A stretch of 64,000 nt of DNA, taken from contig AJFK01000890.1 in the NCBI GenBank assembly GCA_000467715.1, positions 1 to 64,000 of the forward strand. The letters are read 5' to 3'. The position numbers and the translations under genes were made by a program. Source of the stretch: Hysterium pulicare CBS 123377. Its lineage: Eukaryota > Ascomycota > Dothideomycetes > Hysteriales > Hysteriaceae. Shown here in pieces: positions 24,827 through 35,540 of this stretch. Each line of letters opens with the position of its first letter. Within the stretch, counting starts at the first letter, position 1. The notes beneath the pieces were generated by a model, which did no database searches, was not told where the DNA came from, and was given only the letters and a program-made list of their open reading frames with translations.

Positions 24827-25639
24827 ATGGCTCCAGTCAAACCACGTTACTCAAATGCTGGGCAGAATGTCGTACTTGCGTCAGTGTCATTACGTCCTTC
24901 TGCTCAATCGTTTGCCTTGCTGAAGATTTCTGTACAGATTCGAGGGCGCGATCAAAGCCGAAATAGTCCCTCACCCCACCCGCGCATTCATGATCGAAGT
25001 CATGTTCGATACGCACCACCAAAGACTCGTCGAAGTCATGGAGCGTTCAGACAAGAAGCCGCCGACGCATTTTCATCCATTCCAGACCGAGTACTTCCAA
25101 GTCCTTGAAGGAAGTATAATCATCGAAACCGAAGGCAAAGAGAAAGTAATAACTCCCTCCGATGGGGAAGTCCACATCAAGCCCTGGGTTCATCATCGGT
25201 CATATCCCGCTCCTGTTACAAAGCAAAATATCACGAGATTTCTCATGAGCGGATCGGATACTTCGGAAAACAATCTTTTGGACACCGTCTTCTTCCAAAA
25301 TTGGTACGGTTATCAAGATCAGGTCGTGCTGTACGGAGAGAAGGTCGATCCAATCCAGGTGCTCTCTGCAAGTTCACATCCCGCCAAATTTAGCCATCGT
25401 GCATTTAATAATGGATGTGTACTTAGATGTTCGATGCCGGTGGCTCTTGCCTATCACTTCCTTGGTATGTGCCATTCAATAGAACGATATCCAGGGTCTT
25501 CTTGGGCATCGTGATTGGAAGGTGGCTTGGCGGATTTCTTGGATATCAACCTTTCCACAGGGAATGGACGAATGACTGGGACACAGCCTGTAATAAGATG
25601 CAGAAATCGGCCTTTCAAAAGCGCTTTGCCGTGCCTTAG
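24827..25639 (+). CDS. Cupin-domain protein of the metabolic cluster
   Basis: Exons 24827-24879, 24938-25358 and 25427-25639 give 228 residues. The cupin core reads KPPTHFHPFQTEYFQVLEG (metal-binding HxH...E pattern), then IETEGKEKVITPSDGEVHI and PWVHH, the second cupin motif. After the barrel comes a hydrophobic stretch (SCLSLPWYVPF, GIVIGRWLGGFLGY) and a short helical tail with NDWDTACNKM. Proteins of this build are common beside P450s and oxidases in fungal clusters, where they may act as isomerases, cyclases or dioxygenases. The exact reaction is not readable. The first intron uses GTCAGT as donor. A P450 follows about 360 bases downstream on the same strand. Confidence 0.83.
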
Positions 25640-25994
25640 CATATCCGTTCTATATTGGACGCACGGTCCGGAACACACAGGCCCTGTACTTAGCGGCTTG
25701 GTGGACTGCAGCTATCGTTAGTGCAGCATGGGCTCCGGAAATCAGCAAAATGGTTGCATCGGGCTTACGATCGTGGATCACTACCTAGGTATTCCTATCG
25801 CTTGTAGTGCTAGGATCATGCCCATGGTCCCGGTCCATGTTGTCAGATTTCGGTCAACGCGAAAGATTTTTCAATACTCGTTATTTTCACACGTGTTTGT
25901 CTCTGTTATTCCCTTGATTGTGTCCTATTCCAACTCAAGTGCACTGTATCTTGAATTTATATGTTGGATTTCGTCCTGTGTCGTAGGACCCTCA
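25640..25994. other. Spacer between cupin and P450 genes
   Basis: The P450 frame stays open upstream to 25728, so up to 89 extra residues are possible, but the anchor-like start at 25995 fits the family better. Probably promoter and leader. Confidence 0.5.
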
Positions 25995-27622
25995 ATGACT
26001 TCACACATCATCATTTTGATCGTAGGGACGATAGCTCTCGCCTTTTTTATAGCATATTATGTCTTCTGGCAACCAGCGCGCGGCCTTGCGCAGTTCCCAG
26101 GACCACGGCTAGCAGCAGTATCTCGTTTGCATTCCGTCAAAGCTCTGCTATCCGGGAGAGAACATGAAATCTTATTGGAAGCTCACAAAAAATATGGTGC
26201 GCATACGCCATGCATTTTTACAAGATGGTAGAATCTCATCAGTTGGACTCTGACGCTCCCTACAGGAACAATTGTCCGTTGGCAGCCGAATTTATTGATT
26301 GTCAATGATCCTCAATTACTGCCTGAGATCTACCACCACCGAGCAAACAAGACGCCGCACTATAATTCCTCCATTGACGGAATCGAAGCTGTGATCGAAG
26401 CAAAGGATTGGGAAACTCATCGCAATGCAAGACGCCGGATTGCTGATCCTTTTGGGTTGGAAGCAATTCGAGTTGACGAGCCTCTCATGGATGAAGTAAT
26501 TCTCTCCTGGATCCATCACCTCAATACAGAGTTTGCCATGTCTGGGTCTGAGTTTGCTTTTTCGGACTTGCCAACTTTACTTGTTGCCGACATCAACATG
26601 ATTCGATTGGTGGGTTATTCATATTTAGCGATTCCGGATGGTGCCAATGAAGCCCGCAACCTCATCAAGGCCGTTCAAGGAGGTGCTAAAGCCGTTCATA
26701 CCCTAGGGCGCCTTCCACAATTACAGAAAGCCTTATTCAACGGACCATTGCGCAGTTTCATCACCCCCAAACCTGGAGACGGCACCCCAATTGGGCAGAT
26801 GCTAAAGTTTCGGGACGATCTTATTGCAAGAAAGATTCAGGACGGGGCACCTGCAGCTAGTAACGGACTGTTGGATCACATGCTATTCAAGACCAAAAAT
26901 TCCGATGGAACGCCTATGGGTATGGCTGAGATAAAGGAAGACCTGAACAACCTCTTGCTCGTAGGCTCGGAAACATCAGGACATACGATTCTCTGTGCCA
27001 TTCTGTACATTTCGGAGAACAAATGTTGCCTGAAAAAGCTCGCCGCCGAAATCGACCAGACACTTGCGGCAATCGGTGCATCAAGTGATGGATCACATCG
27101 ACCTATTAGCTACGATAAAGCCAGTACTCTGCCTTACCTCAAAGCTTGCGTTCGAGAGACTCTCCGCCTCGACCCACCAGCAGTGAGCTACCTGCCACGT
27201 TATGTCAAAAAAGGTGGACAGCCATTGCCGGATGGCAAAGGCTTAATCCCCGAAGGAACTGAAGTAGCCTTTTCCCCTTGGGTAATGGGTCGCAACGAAG
27301 AACTTTACGGCCCAGATGCTGATGTATTTCGCCCTGAAAGATTCCTGGAACGGCCTGAATGGGCGGATGAAGTTGCAAAATATGACTTCGCGTGGGGTTA
27401 TGGGAGAAGGAGGTGTTTGGGGAAAAGTCTTGCTTTATTCGCCATATACAAGATCATACTTGAGGTAGGCTACAACTTATTGTTCTGTTCTAAGTTGCTG
27501 ATATCATGCAGTTTTTCTGCCATTTTCGCCTGGACGTCGTCTCTCGCGGTCAATCGGAGGCATATGTATTATGGATCTATAAAGGCCTCCGAGTGCGGAT
27601 CCGACGAGTTAGCGAAGATTGA
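25995..27622 (+). CDS. Cytochrome P450 monooxygenase of the metabolic cluster
   Basis: Exons 25995-26196, 26266-27464 and 27512-27622 give 503 residues. The N-terminal anchor is IIILIVGTIALAFFIAYYV, then QFPGPRLAAVSRL. The I-helix LLVGSETSGH carries the acidic-Thr pair, the K-helix is RETLRLDPP, then FRPERFLE and the haem loop FAWGYGRRRCLGKS. The last exon encodes the usual beta-sheet end and is found only after removing a 47-nt intron. It is an ER-bound oxygenase, likely acting on the product of the neighbouring prenyltransferase (inferred from position). Confidence 0.88.
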
Positions 27623-27688
27623 CGTTGCTTTAATTACTTTTTGATTTATTGCGTTAATCATATGTACAGTGAAGTCTTTCTAGGTACC

Positions 27689-29398
27689 CTAGACTGGAAT
27701 CTTGTGTCCTCCGACTACCAGATCCTGGAAAACATGAGTGGGGTCATACTTCGCCTGGGCTGCTTTGAGGCTCGCTACATTTGCGGAGCCATAGTGCGCG
27801 AGAACGTCTTGATCCCAGCTCGCATCATTCATAAACTCATACTCATGGTACGCTCCGGCCTTCTTTGTCACTTGCTCAATTCTCTGTATGATCGCTCGTG
27901 GAACAGCATAGGCTTTCGAGTCATCAGCTTGGCTCCACCATCCGGTATCCAAAGCCAGCCACATCTGTGATTCTCGCTTCAGGCCCAGAGAATTTCCACC
28001 GTTCGCTTCTCCTCGTGTTACCGCATTCGCGGCAATTGGTTGGAGTCCGAGAATCAGAGTACCTGACGTCATTGAGGATAGGTTCGCTATTTCGGGGGCA
28101 TTCATCGATATGTTGAGGACTTCACTGTACAGCGATTCGTCTAGCGCAAATGTTGTCGTACGGAAGTCCCATCTTTTTAAGACCATATCAGCAATTTTCC
28201 ACAAGGGCGATGAATCCTACTCACCTCGGAATATCTGCTGGGTTGAGTTCTAGTTCGTTTGCCAGGAAGTCCTCCAGAGTTCTGAACCCAGTGGTATCCG
28301 AAACCGTTGGTATATTCTCGAACGGCTTGAATGCAGCTGGATTCGCGACCGGTCTGTGATATATCAGATTCAAGATCACCCCAATAGACGTATTCGTGAG
28401 CGGGGCTTGAATCATCATATTCGCATCTGGATCTTTATTCGGCATGGCTTGGTACTCCGCCATGGCTAAAACGAGCGCCGGGAGCTGCTCATGAGCGTAG
28501 AGCTTCAGGCCTCCCCAAACTGGTCCTATTGGATAGGTCCGGATAGTGAAACGCGTTACGATACCTCCGCTCACGGTTAGCTTTTCCACTACACTAGCTT
28601 AACGAGTATCCAACATCCTACCGAAGTTGTTACTGCCTCCTTTCAAAGCTCGGAAAAGGTCTGGTTCGGAGGAAGAATTGGCGTTGACCACGCTACCGTC
28701 GGCGAGGACGACCTCGAAGTTCAGTACATTATCACAAGCCAGGCCATACTTGTCCGTCAGATAAGAAAGACCCCCTGTTGCATTGCGTTAATCTCCATCA
28801 AAATGCGTCATCAATGGCTTGGAGTTTACGTACCACCAAGAATCAGTCCTCCAACGCCCACGTCAAGAAGCCTTCCTCCTATCGCGGTCATATTGAAAGG
28901 CCGAAGTCCCTTGTATACATCTCCCCACCTCATTCCACTTCCAACGGTAGCTGCTTGTCTCCCTGCATCGAATGAGACTTGGTTGAATCCAGACATATCA
29001 ATGAGGACACCATCTTTTATATTTGCATAATCAGGGGCCACGGCATGACCGCCGCTACGGATGGCAAAGCGGATCTGCTTTCGAACGAGAGCGCGGACTG
29101 TCGCCTGTAGACTCGCTGTACTCGAGGGAATTACAATGCATGCTGGAGTGTCCCAAGCCGTCGCAGCCCTATCCCCATATCAGAAAGGACTTATCACTGC
29201 GGTTTGCGGAAATTTAATGTTTTACCAGTTGACTCTCGTTAGATTTGCATATGCAGCATCTGAAGGAAGGGCGAGCTCAGTGGAGAGGTTTCCCTTCAGA
29301 GCCGTGCAGACAGCACTGGCCGGTTTCGTGTCGGCCGATACCAAATCCCATATGCATGTGCAGAGAACGATCAAACAAAGCCAAGGAGATCCAAACAT
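27689..29398 (-). CDS. Secreted FAD-linked oxidoreductase, berberine-bridge-enzyme (BBE) type, copy 1
   Basis: Exons 29398-29226, 29168-28834, 28774-28622, 28564-28225 and 28172-27689 give 494 residues, the usual BBE length. A signal peptide ([17 protein letters not shown], cut near SA) is followed by PACIVIPSS. Next come the FAD_binding_4 block [11 protein letters not shown] (His for covalent flavin), [10 protein letters not shown], and the C-terminal BBE block [18 protein letters not shown] with final VFQDL. Such enzymes oxidise alcohols or form C-C or C-O bonds with O2. It lies back to back with the SDR at 30149, sharing a 750-base promoter region. Confidence 0.9.
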
Positions 29399-30148
29399 GG
29401 TTTTGGTCGATCGTGAAGTTTCTCTTGAAAGGAGGATTTTAAAACAGATACAACACTCAGAGCCCCATTTGCGTGGGAGAATGCTAAGTCTTCCAGATCT
29501 CAGCCTTCTGCGCCTCAATCGAAATTGTGCATCTTGTCTTAGAATTTTATTTTCAATACCGATCCATAACACGGCTCCAAAGATGGGAAACCAAGGTTAT
29601 GGGTTCTCTAGTTGAGAAATCTGCCTTACCATTGCTGGCATATTAATCGATATTGGCCTAATAATAATACAAGAACCCATGCCGAGCCGAGTTCATTTGG
29701 CCTTCCACTGTAATATTGTTAGCTTCGCCGTTGAATCTCATCTGCAGGACCGGTGCACTACTTCGAGGGCTGAATGATGAACTCCGGGCCCAGATCAAGG
29801 TCGTGGCGAATGACAATACTTCGATATGTCTCTATTATGGGCCCAGCTCAGATCAAACAAGAAGTGATGGCATCCTCGTCGTAAGCAACAAGCAGCTCTT
29901 AGCCTCCTAGTCCCATGTACCTAGATAGCGTTGCTGTCGATATTGAGGTGGGTCAGTGTGCGTGTCAAAGCACAAGGCCAATCGCTTCGGGATTCCGCGT
30001 CCAGCTTATTCTGCCCCCAACCGACCGCAACCCTGGTCGCCAATGCGAGGCTAACCTCACCTCGCTCTACTTAAGGATCTTTGCGAGCGATGAAAAAAGC
30101 AGCCAGAAGTCAGCCTCTACCACCACCCATTCACGAAGAACATCCACT
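29399..30148. promoter_or_regulatory. Shared divergent promoter of BBE oxidase 1 and SDR
   Basis: 750 bases between two divergent starts. Contains CCAAT at 29978-29982 and, just after it, a CGG-GATT-CCG palindrome at 29988-29997, a shape used by Zn2Cys6 regulators. That this controls the cluster is inferred. Confidence 0.45.
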
Positions 30149-31221
30149 ATGCAGGGCACGGTGCTAATCACGGGAGCCAACGGCTCACTAGCGATCCCTG
30201 CCGTTCAGTGTCTCCTCGACAACTATCCTGCATACACCGTTGTCCTCGCCGTTAGGAACACATCGGAGGGCGACCCCAACACGAAAATCCTATCGAAGAC
30301 TATATCCGCTTTTCCGAATGCGGCCGTGAGTCTTCGAAAGCTTGACATGGCTTCACTGTCACAAGCCACCGCCTTTGCAGATGCAATACGCAAGGAGATC
30401 GCCGAGGGCAAACTGCCGCCTCTCGTTGCCATCATTTGCAATGCTTTTTCCTGGACCCTAGACGGCACCAAGCTTTCAGAAGATGGGTATGAGCTTTCCA
30501 TGGCTGTGTCGCATCTGGCACATTTATCCCTAACGCTACGATTGCTGGGGAGCTTCAGTCAAGACGAAGGGCGCATCGTCTTCATGGGCAGCGAAGTTCA
30601 CTGGCCTGGCAAAAGTGCACCAATGGAGAAGTTCCCGCCCACACTTCCAGACAACCTGGACGAGCTTGTAAAGCCACCCGCCGACAAGCCAGGAGAGGAA
30701 GCTAGTCGGGGATTCCAGAGATACGCCTTGTCTAAATTGGCGGTAATAATGGGCATGTATGAGTTGAACCGGCGACTCTCTAGCGTAAGCGGATCCACAT
30801 TGAATTTCGCCAAATTTAGATGTCGGCTAACGAAGACACATCCATCAAGGTGCCCGAATTATCTCATATTACAGCCCTGGCAATTGATCCTGGTTCACTT
30901 CTAGATTCGAGGGCCTTCCAACAGCAAGACGTGCCCAGGGCATGGAAGATACTCCTAGGCGGCGTATTAAACTGGCTCCAGCCAATATTGAAATATGCCA
31001 AACCGACACTCCGACATGCCAAGGATGCAGCACCCGATCTCATCGAGGTGGCTGTGGGAAATCGATTTGCTGGTAAGCGTGGATATTACGTGATGCTCGA
31101 ATCGGGCAATAGTTCCCCAGATAGCATGGATGAGAGCAAGCAGCGCGCACTGTGGAAGAAGAGCGTTGAATGGTGCGGACTCCGAAAAGAGGACACCAAG
31201 CTTACTTCAGTGTTCACATGA
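30149..31221 (+). CDS. Short-chain dehydrogenase (retinol-dehydrogenase-like)
   Basis: Exons 30149-30784 and 30820-31221 give 345 residues. The cofactor motif TGANGSLA is at residues 7-14, then AVRNTSEGDP, CNAFSW, the Ser-containing FMGSEVHW and the catalytic YALSK. The tail ITALAIDPGSLLDSRAF is the normal SDR continuation. The two halves are in different frames. The only splice pair that joins them is an intron of 35 nt (GTAAGC...TTTAG), very short for this window. A frame error is the alternative. It probably acts on an intermediate of the cluster. Confidence 0.8.
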
Positions 31222-31579
31222 AGGAATATTGGGCGCCTAGGCTGAAGATCTGAGTTCTGGAAGACTTGGATAGGCTTCGGCATTGCGGGCACTAAGGGAA
31301 GGTGACAATTGGGATCGGAAGCGCCGGGCGATGACATTTGCATACTACGCTAGTAGGTATGCATGCAAGGTCACCATAATATAACGGCAAACACTACGCA
31401 AGAGCCTGCTAAGCCTCACTGGGGTTTCCCGCAGCGTCTGCCTAATATATCATATGTCACTAGCAAGATCATGGAACTCACGTGATATCCTGACTTGTAC
31501 TGCTTTTCAACATCATATGTATCTTTGATAAGTATGGAACTTATGGGTGATGCAAACTCCCAAAACCCGCAGTCTGAAT
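31222..31579. other. Spacer upstream of the prenyltransferase
   Basis: Promoter-type spacer of 358 bases. Nothing recognised beyond that. Confidence 0.45.
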
Positions 31580-32725
31580 ATGGAGAAACCTCAGAAGTCT
31601 AGTGGATTTGATCTTCGTTCCCTTCCTTTGGTTCTTTGGCAGCTTTCACGATTTCATACTCTCGAATCATGGCTCGCATGGTATCCTGCCAGTAAGTAAA
31701 GCAAACAAAACCCCATCATTCACTTTCTATCTGCATTAAATCTAACTTCCTCCAGTCTGGGGCTTCTCTTTCGCTTTCTCATCTCAAATTCCAAATATCC
31801 CCCTCTCTCACGTGATCTTCCTGATATTCTCCAATTGGCTCTGTATGACACTAATCCATGCCACGTTCTGTACTTGGAAGTATGTATCTACGTCCTGTCA
31901 AACACTCCTACATACGTTAACCAGAGCATAAGTGATATAATCGACTCCCACATCGACACCTTCGCAAAAAGAACCGCAAGCCGGCCCCTCCCATCCGGTC
32001 GCTGTTCCATCGGGACTGCGTTCACCTGGTTCATAACCCAACTCCTCATAAGTAGTTTAACTATTCGAAAACTACTTGGACCCCTCTCCTTCGCGGCCGT
32101 CCTCCCCGCCTGCGCCATAGCGGTGATCTACCCCTTCACGAAGCGCTTCCTACGATGGCCGCAATTCGTCCTCGCGCCTTCAGTCGCGTGGCCCGTTTTC
32201 GTAGGCTGGATATCCATTAGCACGATGAATGGTAGCGGTACTGAAAATTTGAACTCGGGTGGTGGAATTGCCGCGTCGTGTATCCACGGCTACGCAGTCG
32301 TGAAGAATTACCTCGACCTCTCAATCTGTCTCCCCCTTTTCTTCGGTTACACTACTTGGACTATCTACTTCGACACCGCGTACGGTCTTCAAGATATCGA
32401 CGGGGACAAAGTAGCCGGTGTTGGCTCTCTGGCTCAGTTCCTTGGCCGCAGATATATTAAGCCGTTTATGGTTCTGCTGAAATTGCTTACTATCTCTTTG
32501 CTTGGTCTGGCGGCCGTGAGGGCCGGGTTGTCGATTTGGTTTTTTGGGTGCGGGATTGGGATTTGGGTGGCTACGTTGCCGGCTCAGATAGGTATGTTAG
32601 ATCCAGATGATCCGGAGTCTGGGGGGAGGGTGTTTGGGTTTAATATTTTGCTGGGGCTTTGGTTTACGGTGGTTTCGTTGGGGGAGGTGTTCTTTAGGCT
32701 GATGGGTTTGAAGGTGATTTTGTGA
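31580..32725 (+). CDS. UbiA-family membrane prenyltransferase
   Basis: Exons 31580-31691, 31756-31879 and 31933-32725 give 342 residues. The first Asp-rich motif NDIIDSHID (NDxxDxxxD) forms across the second splice junction and is followed by RTASRPLPSG. The second is DTAYGLQDIDGD. Between and after them lie about eight membrane helices (LLGPLSFAAVLPACAIAVIY, FMVLLKLLTISLLGLAAV and others). UbiA enzymes use Mg2+ bound by these Asp residues to move a prenyl group onto an aromatic or other acceptor, or to cyclise terpenes. In fungal clusters they serve meroterpenoid pathways, while the housekeeping members are COQ2 and COX10. This copy is closer to the cluster type by the DTxYxxQD motif. Likely core enzyme of the 24.8-37.5 kb cluster. 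Confidence 0.85.
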
Positions 32726-32951
32726 TGTGTGATGTGGAAAGCTTAGGAGTTGAAGCCTTTGGTTCTATCTCTTTTTCGGTTAACAAAAAGCATGTGGAAT
32801 GAAAAAACAAGCTTGTGAAATGATCTTTGCAAGTATTGAATGCGCTTATATATATCGGAGTTGAACGGAAGTCATTTGTTGCATGCAGTACACTCTTGCT
32901 TCGTGAACAAAAATAAAACAGCGAACTCTGGAACTAAACCACAGGAACTAT

Positions 32952-34288
32952 TTACACATGACTATCCATCTCATCCAGCTCATAATCATACCTCGACGCG
33001 GAAGTCGAGTTGAAATCAGGCTCGATCTTGACAAATGGATGCTCCTTATCATTACGCCCGTTCGACAGAGCAGTGGTGGAAGGGGCGTTGGAGTTCTTCG
33101 CCGACGCTATTCTCGACTTCCTATTACTATTCAGAGAGCTTAGTGCCGATGTAATCTGGCCTAATGGCTTCTTGATGTATCTCCTAAGCGCGGGCAGAGA
33201 TGCGCCGATCATGGCTGCTGTGGGTTCTACTTGCGAGGGAATCCAGAACGTGTAGCCGTAGTGATCGAATTGGGGAGGGACGAGGAGACTGAGGATGTTT
33301 GATGCCCCTTGCTGATGTTAGTATCATCTAAGTCTCTCTCGGGGATGGTTTCATATTACATCGTGGATCAATGTGTCCGTACCGGCCCCATTGCTGTACG
33401 AAAATGGCAAGTTTATAGGAGGCTGCAATGCAAGACCTTTTATACCATTAGGAAAGTCGTCACATGAGAAAGGGGAAAGGGTAGCATACGAGGTACCGAG
33501 CGCAAACATAACCAGTGCTCCCACTTTCTTCTTCATTGACATTTGAAGCTGCAAGACGGGATAGATTGGAATGAGTAGTACGAGTACGTCGAACCCAACG
33601 CTAATTCCGTACAAAGAGACGGAGTATTTGTAAAAGAAGTCATTGCTCTTGCAGTGCGCTGGTTTGTTGTCTAGTAGTCTCCAACCGTATGATATAGGCG
33701 TGCAAACAAATCCGGGTATTATGGAGTATATGATGACATATATTGCATTTAGGAGGAGCGTTACTCGGACTGCCCACCTTGTGAATACGTGGGTTTGAGA
33801 GAATATCCGCTGGTAGAAAAGGAGGATTGAGACGCGAACTGCTGCCGTCATGGCTGGATATATGAAAGTCGTTCCAACAACGCCCTGTATCATGGCATCA
33901 GAGCCAGTCTTTTAGTAGGAATAATGTTTAAGCATTTTTTACCTTGAACCAGATTTGGAATTCCCCATAGCTCACTTCCCACAATGGTTTCCCGATTCCG
34001 CCGTTCAAATTACAGTACACGCCCATAATGCTATGGCCGATAAAAAGTAGCTATTGCCATCCAAATCAGTAAATTTGTTTTGCTAATCAGGGAAGTACTC
34101 ACCAGCGCCGGAATGATCGCCCAGTCTTCCCACCCAAATGTTTTGTATCTCCATTGACAGACCAGGCGTGCCAAAGTTACGAATGTCCCCAATACAAGCA
34201 TAACAATAATTCCCGCTGCCACATCATAGTGTTTGTGGGTGTTGTCAATCCGAGTTGGAGGCGGCAGAAGGTTGGGGAACGCATCCAT
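32952..34288 (-). CDS. Fungal rhodopsin-like seven-helix membrane protein (SAT4/PF20684 type)
   Basis: Exons 34288-34103, 34050-33943, 33884-33497, 33422-33360 and 33307-32952 give 366 residues. Helices include AAGIIVMLVLGTFVTLARL, PAMTAAVRVSILLFYQRIF, LLLNAIYVIIYSIIPGFVC, VGFDVLVLLIPIYPVL and VGALVMFALASYKLAIFV. The family signature YGYTFWIPSQVEP follows. The C-terminal tail is basic then acidic. This is the fungal extracellular integral membrane family related to plant-pathogen receptor-like proteins. Ligand unknown. It lies within the metabolic cluster, between the prenyltransferase and the second oxidase. Confidence 0.85.
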
Positions 34289-35540
34289 GATGTCTGGTTG
34301 GATTTGAGGATTTTGCGTATGGCAATCGCTGTGTATCGGAAATGATTAAGAGCAGGTACCAGTGTATAAAATAACACGATGCGCCGCCACCTCAGCCGTT
34401 GTTGCTACTGTAAGTACGGCTCCTTCTTGGGAGGTGTTACAGCAGCACCATGGGAACCTTGGAGCCAACCTACATCTAAATGAGACCCTTATCTAACATA
34501 TGCGGACCAAAAGTTCCAGATCTTTTGGCACGTTGTCAGTTGTCGGGACTCGGGATACTGGACCTTAGGCCGTCTTAGACGTTGGCCCCAAGCAACTGTC
34601 TCGCCATTCTAAGAGCGAGGTCAAGGGGATCACACCTCAGCATGCCCAGATCGTTGGTCTCCGAAGTTACATGATGGAGGGTAGGCTAATAGCCGGTTAA
34701 TCAATGAAAGCAATATCGAGGGGCATTTGAAGGATTGAGTTGCAGGCTCGGTATGCCCGGTGAGATGGCTGATTGGAGATATGCACGTAAACCCTGCATG
34801 GAGGCTGACGTTCTGCATCCCTCAATTATTCCATCTTACAGAATTGCCGATGCCAGCGTCATCAAGTAGTCTGGCTTACGGCAACCTTTTAATCATTCTC
34901 CCGATGAAGGAGAACAATACTGAGTTGAAATGGCGTTCGTTCACTGTCGTTCGAATTTGTAGGCTTAGGAGAGGGACGAACCGCCGACCGGGCCGCGAAG
35001 GGACCCAACGGCTCGGGCCGAACAGGGGCTGTATTCTTAGAACGCCAATGAATTTCGCGTTGACATCCCAATCTAGAGTGTACATGTTCCATCCAAGCAT
35101 TCGAATCCTGCTACGAGGGTACCCTGTTCAGCGATTCCTACGATACCCCCGGCTAACCCGGACTTCGGCATCTTCAACTCGAAATTGATACCTAGATCTT
35201 CTCCGACGAAGCTCCCTGGCCATGTGGGAACCCCGTGCAAGCCATCAACTTCGCATCGCCATGGGATAAAGACGAAGGAATAGCTTTCTTACTGCCTACG
35301 GTAAGGTCATCTTGTGCCACCAGCAACAGCCATACCGCTTTCACCTTCTTCTACGTCGGGTAGGCCCACCATCTTAAAACTCAGTCCAGACTCCGCATAG
35401 TTCATTCAGAAAGAAGGAGAGCCACAATGCGCTAATTGTTGAGTTGCTGACATCGCTAAGTTCGGTAGTTTGGAGTAATAAGTGAAAGTATCGGTCAACC
35501 TTCGATCTGTTGCTCGAGGGGATAGACTTCAGCGTAAGTC
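34289..35540. other. Spacer with one possible small gene
   Basis: Mostly featureless. A protein-like minus-strand frame at 35073-35372 is listed separately. Confidence 0.45.
35073..35372 (-). CDS. Possible small protein, unrecognised
   Basis: A long open stretch without its own Met (reading GLHGVPTWPGSFVGEDLG, KMPKSGLAGGIVGIAEQG, then ECLDGTCTL and stop) has strongly protein-like composition. Joining it to an upstream Met (MVGLPDVEEGESGMAVA) needs an intron of only about 33 nt. It could be the end of a small gene or a relic. I cannot name it. Confidence 0.28.
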
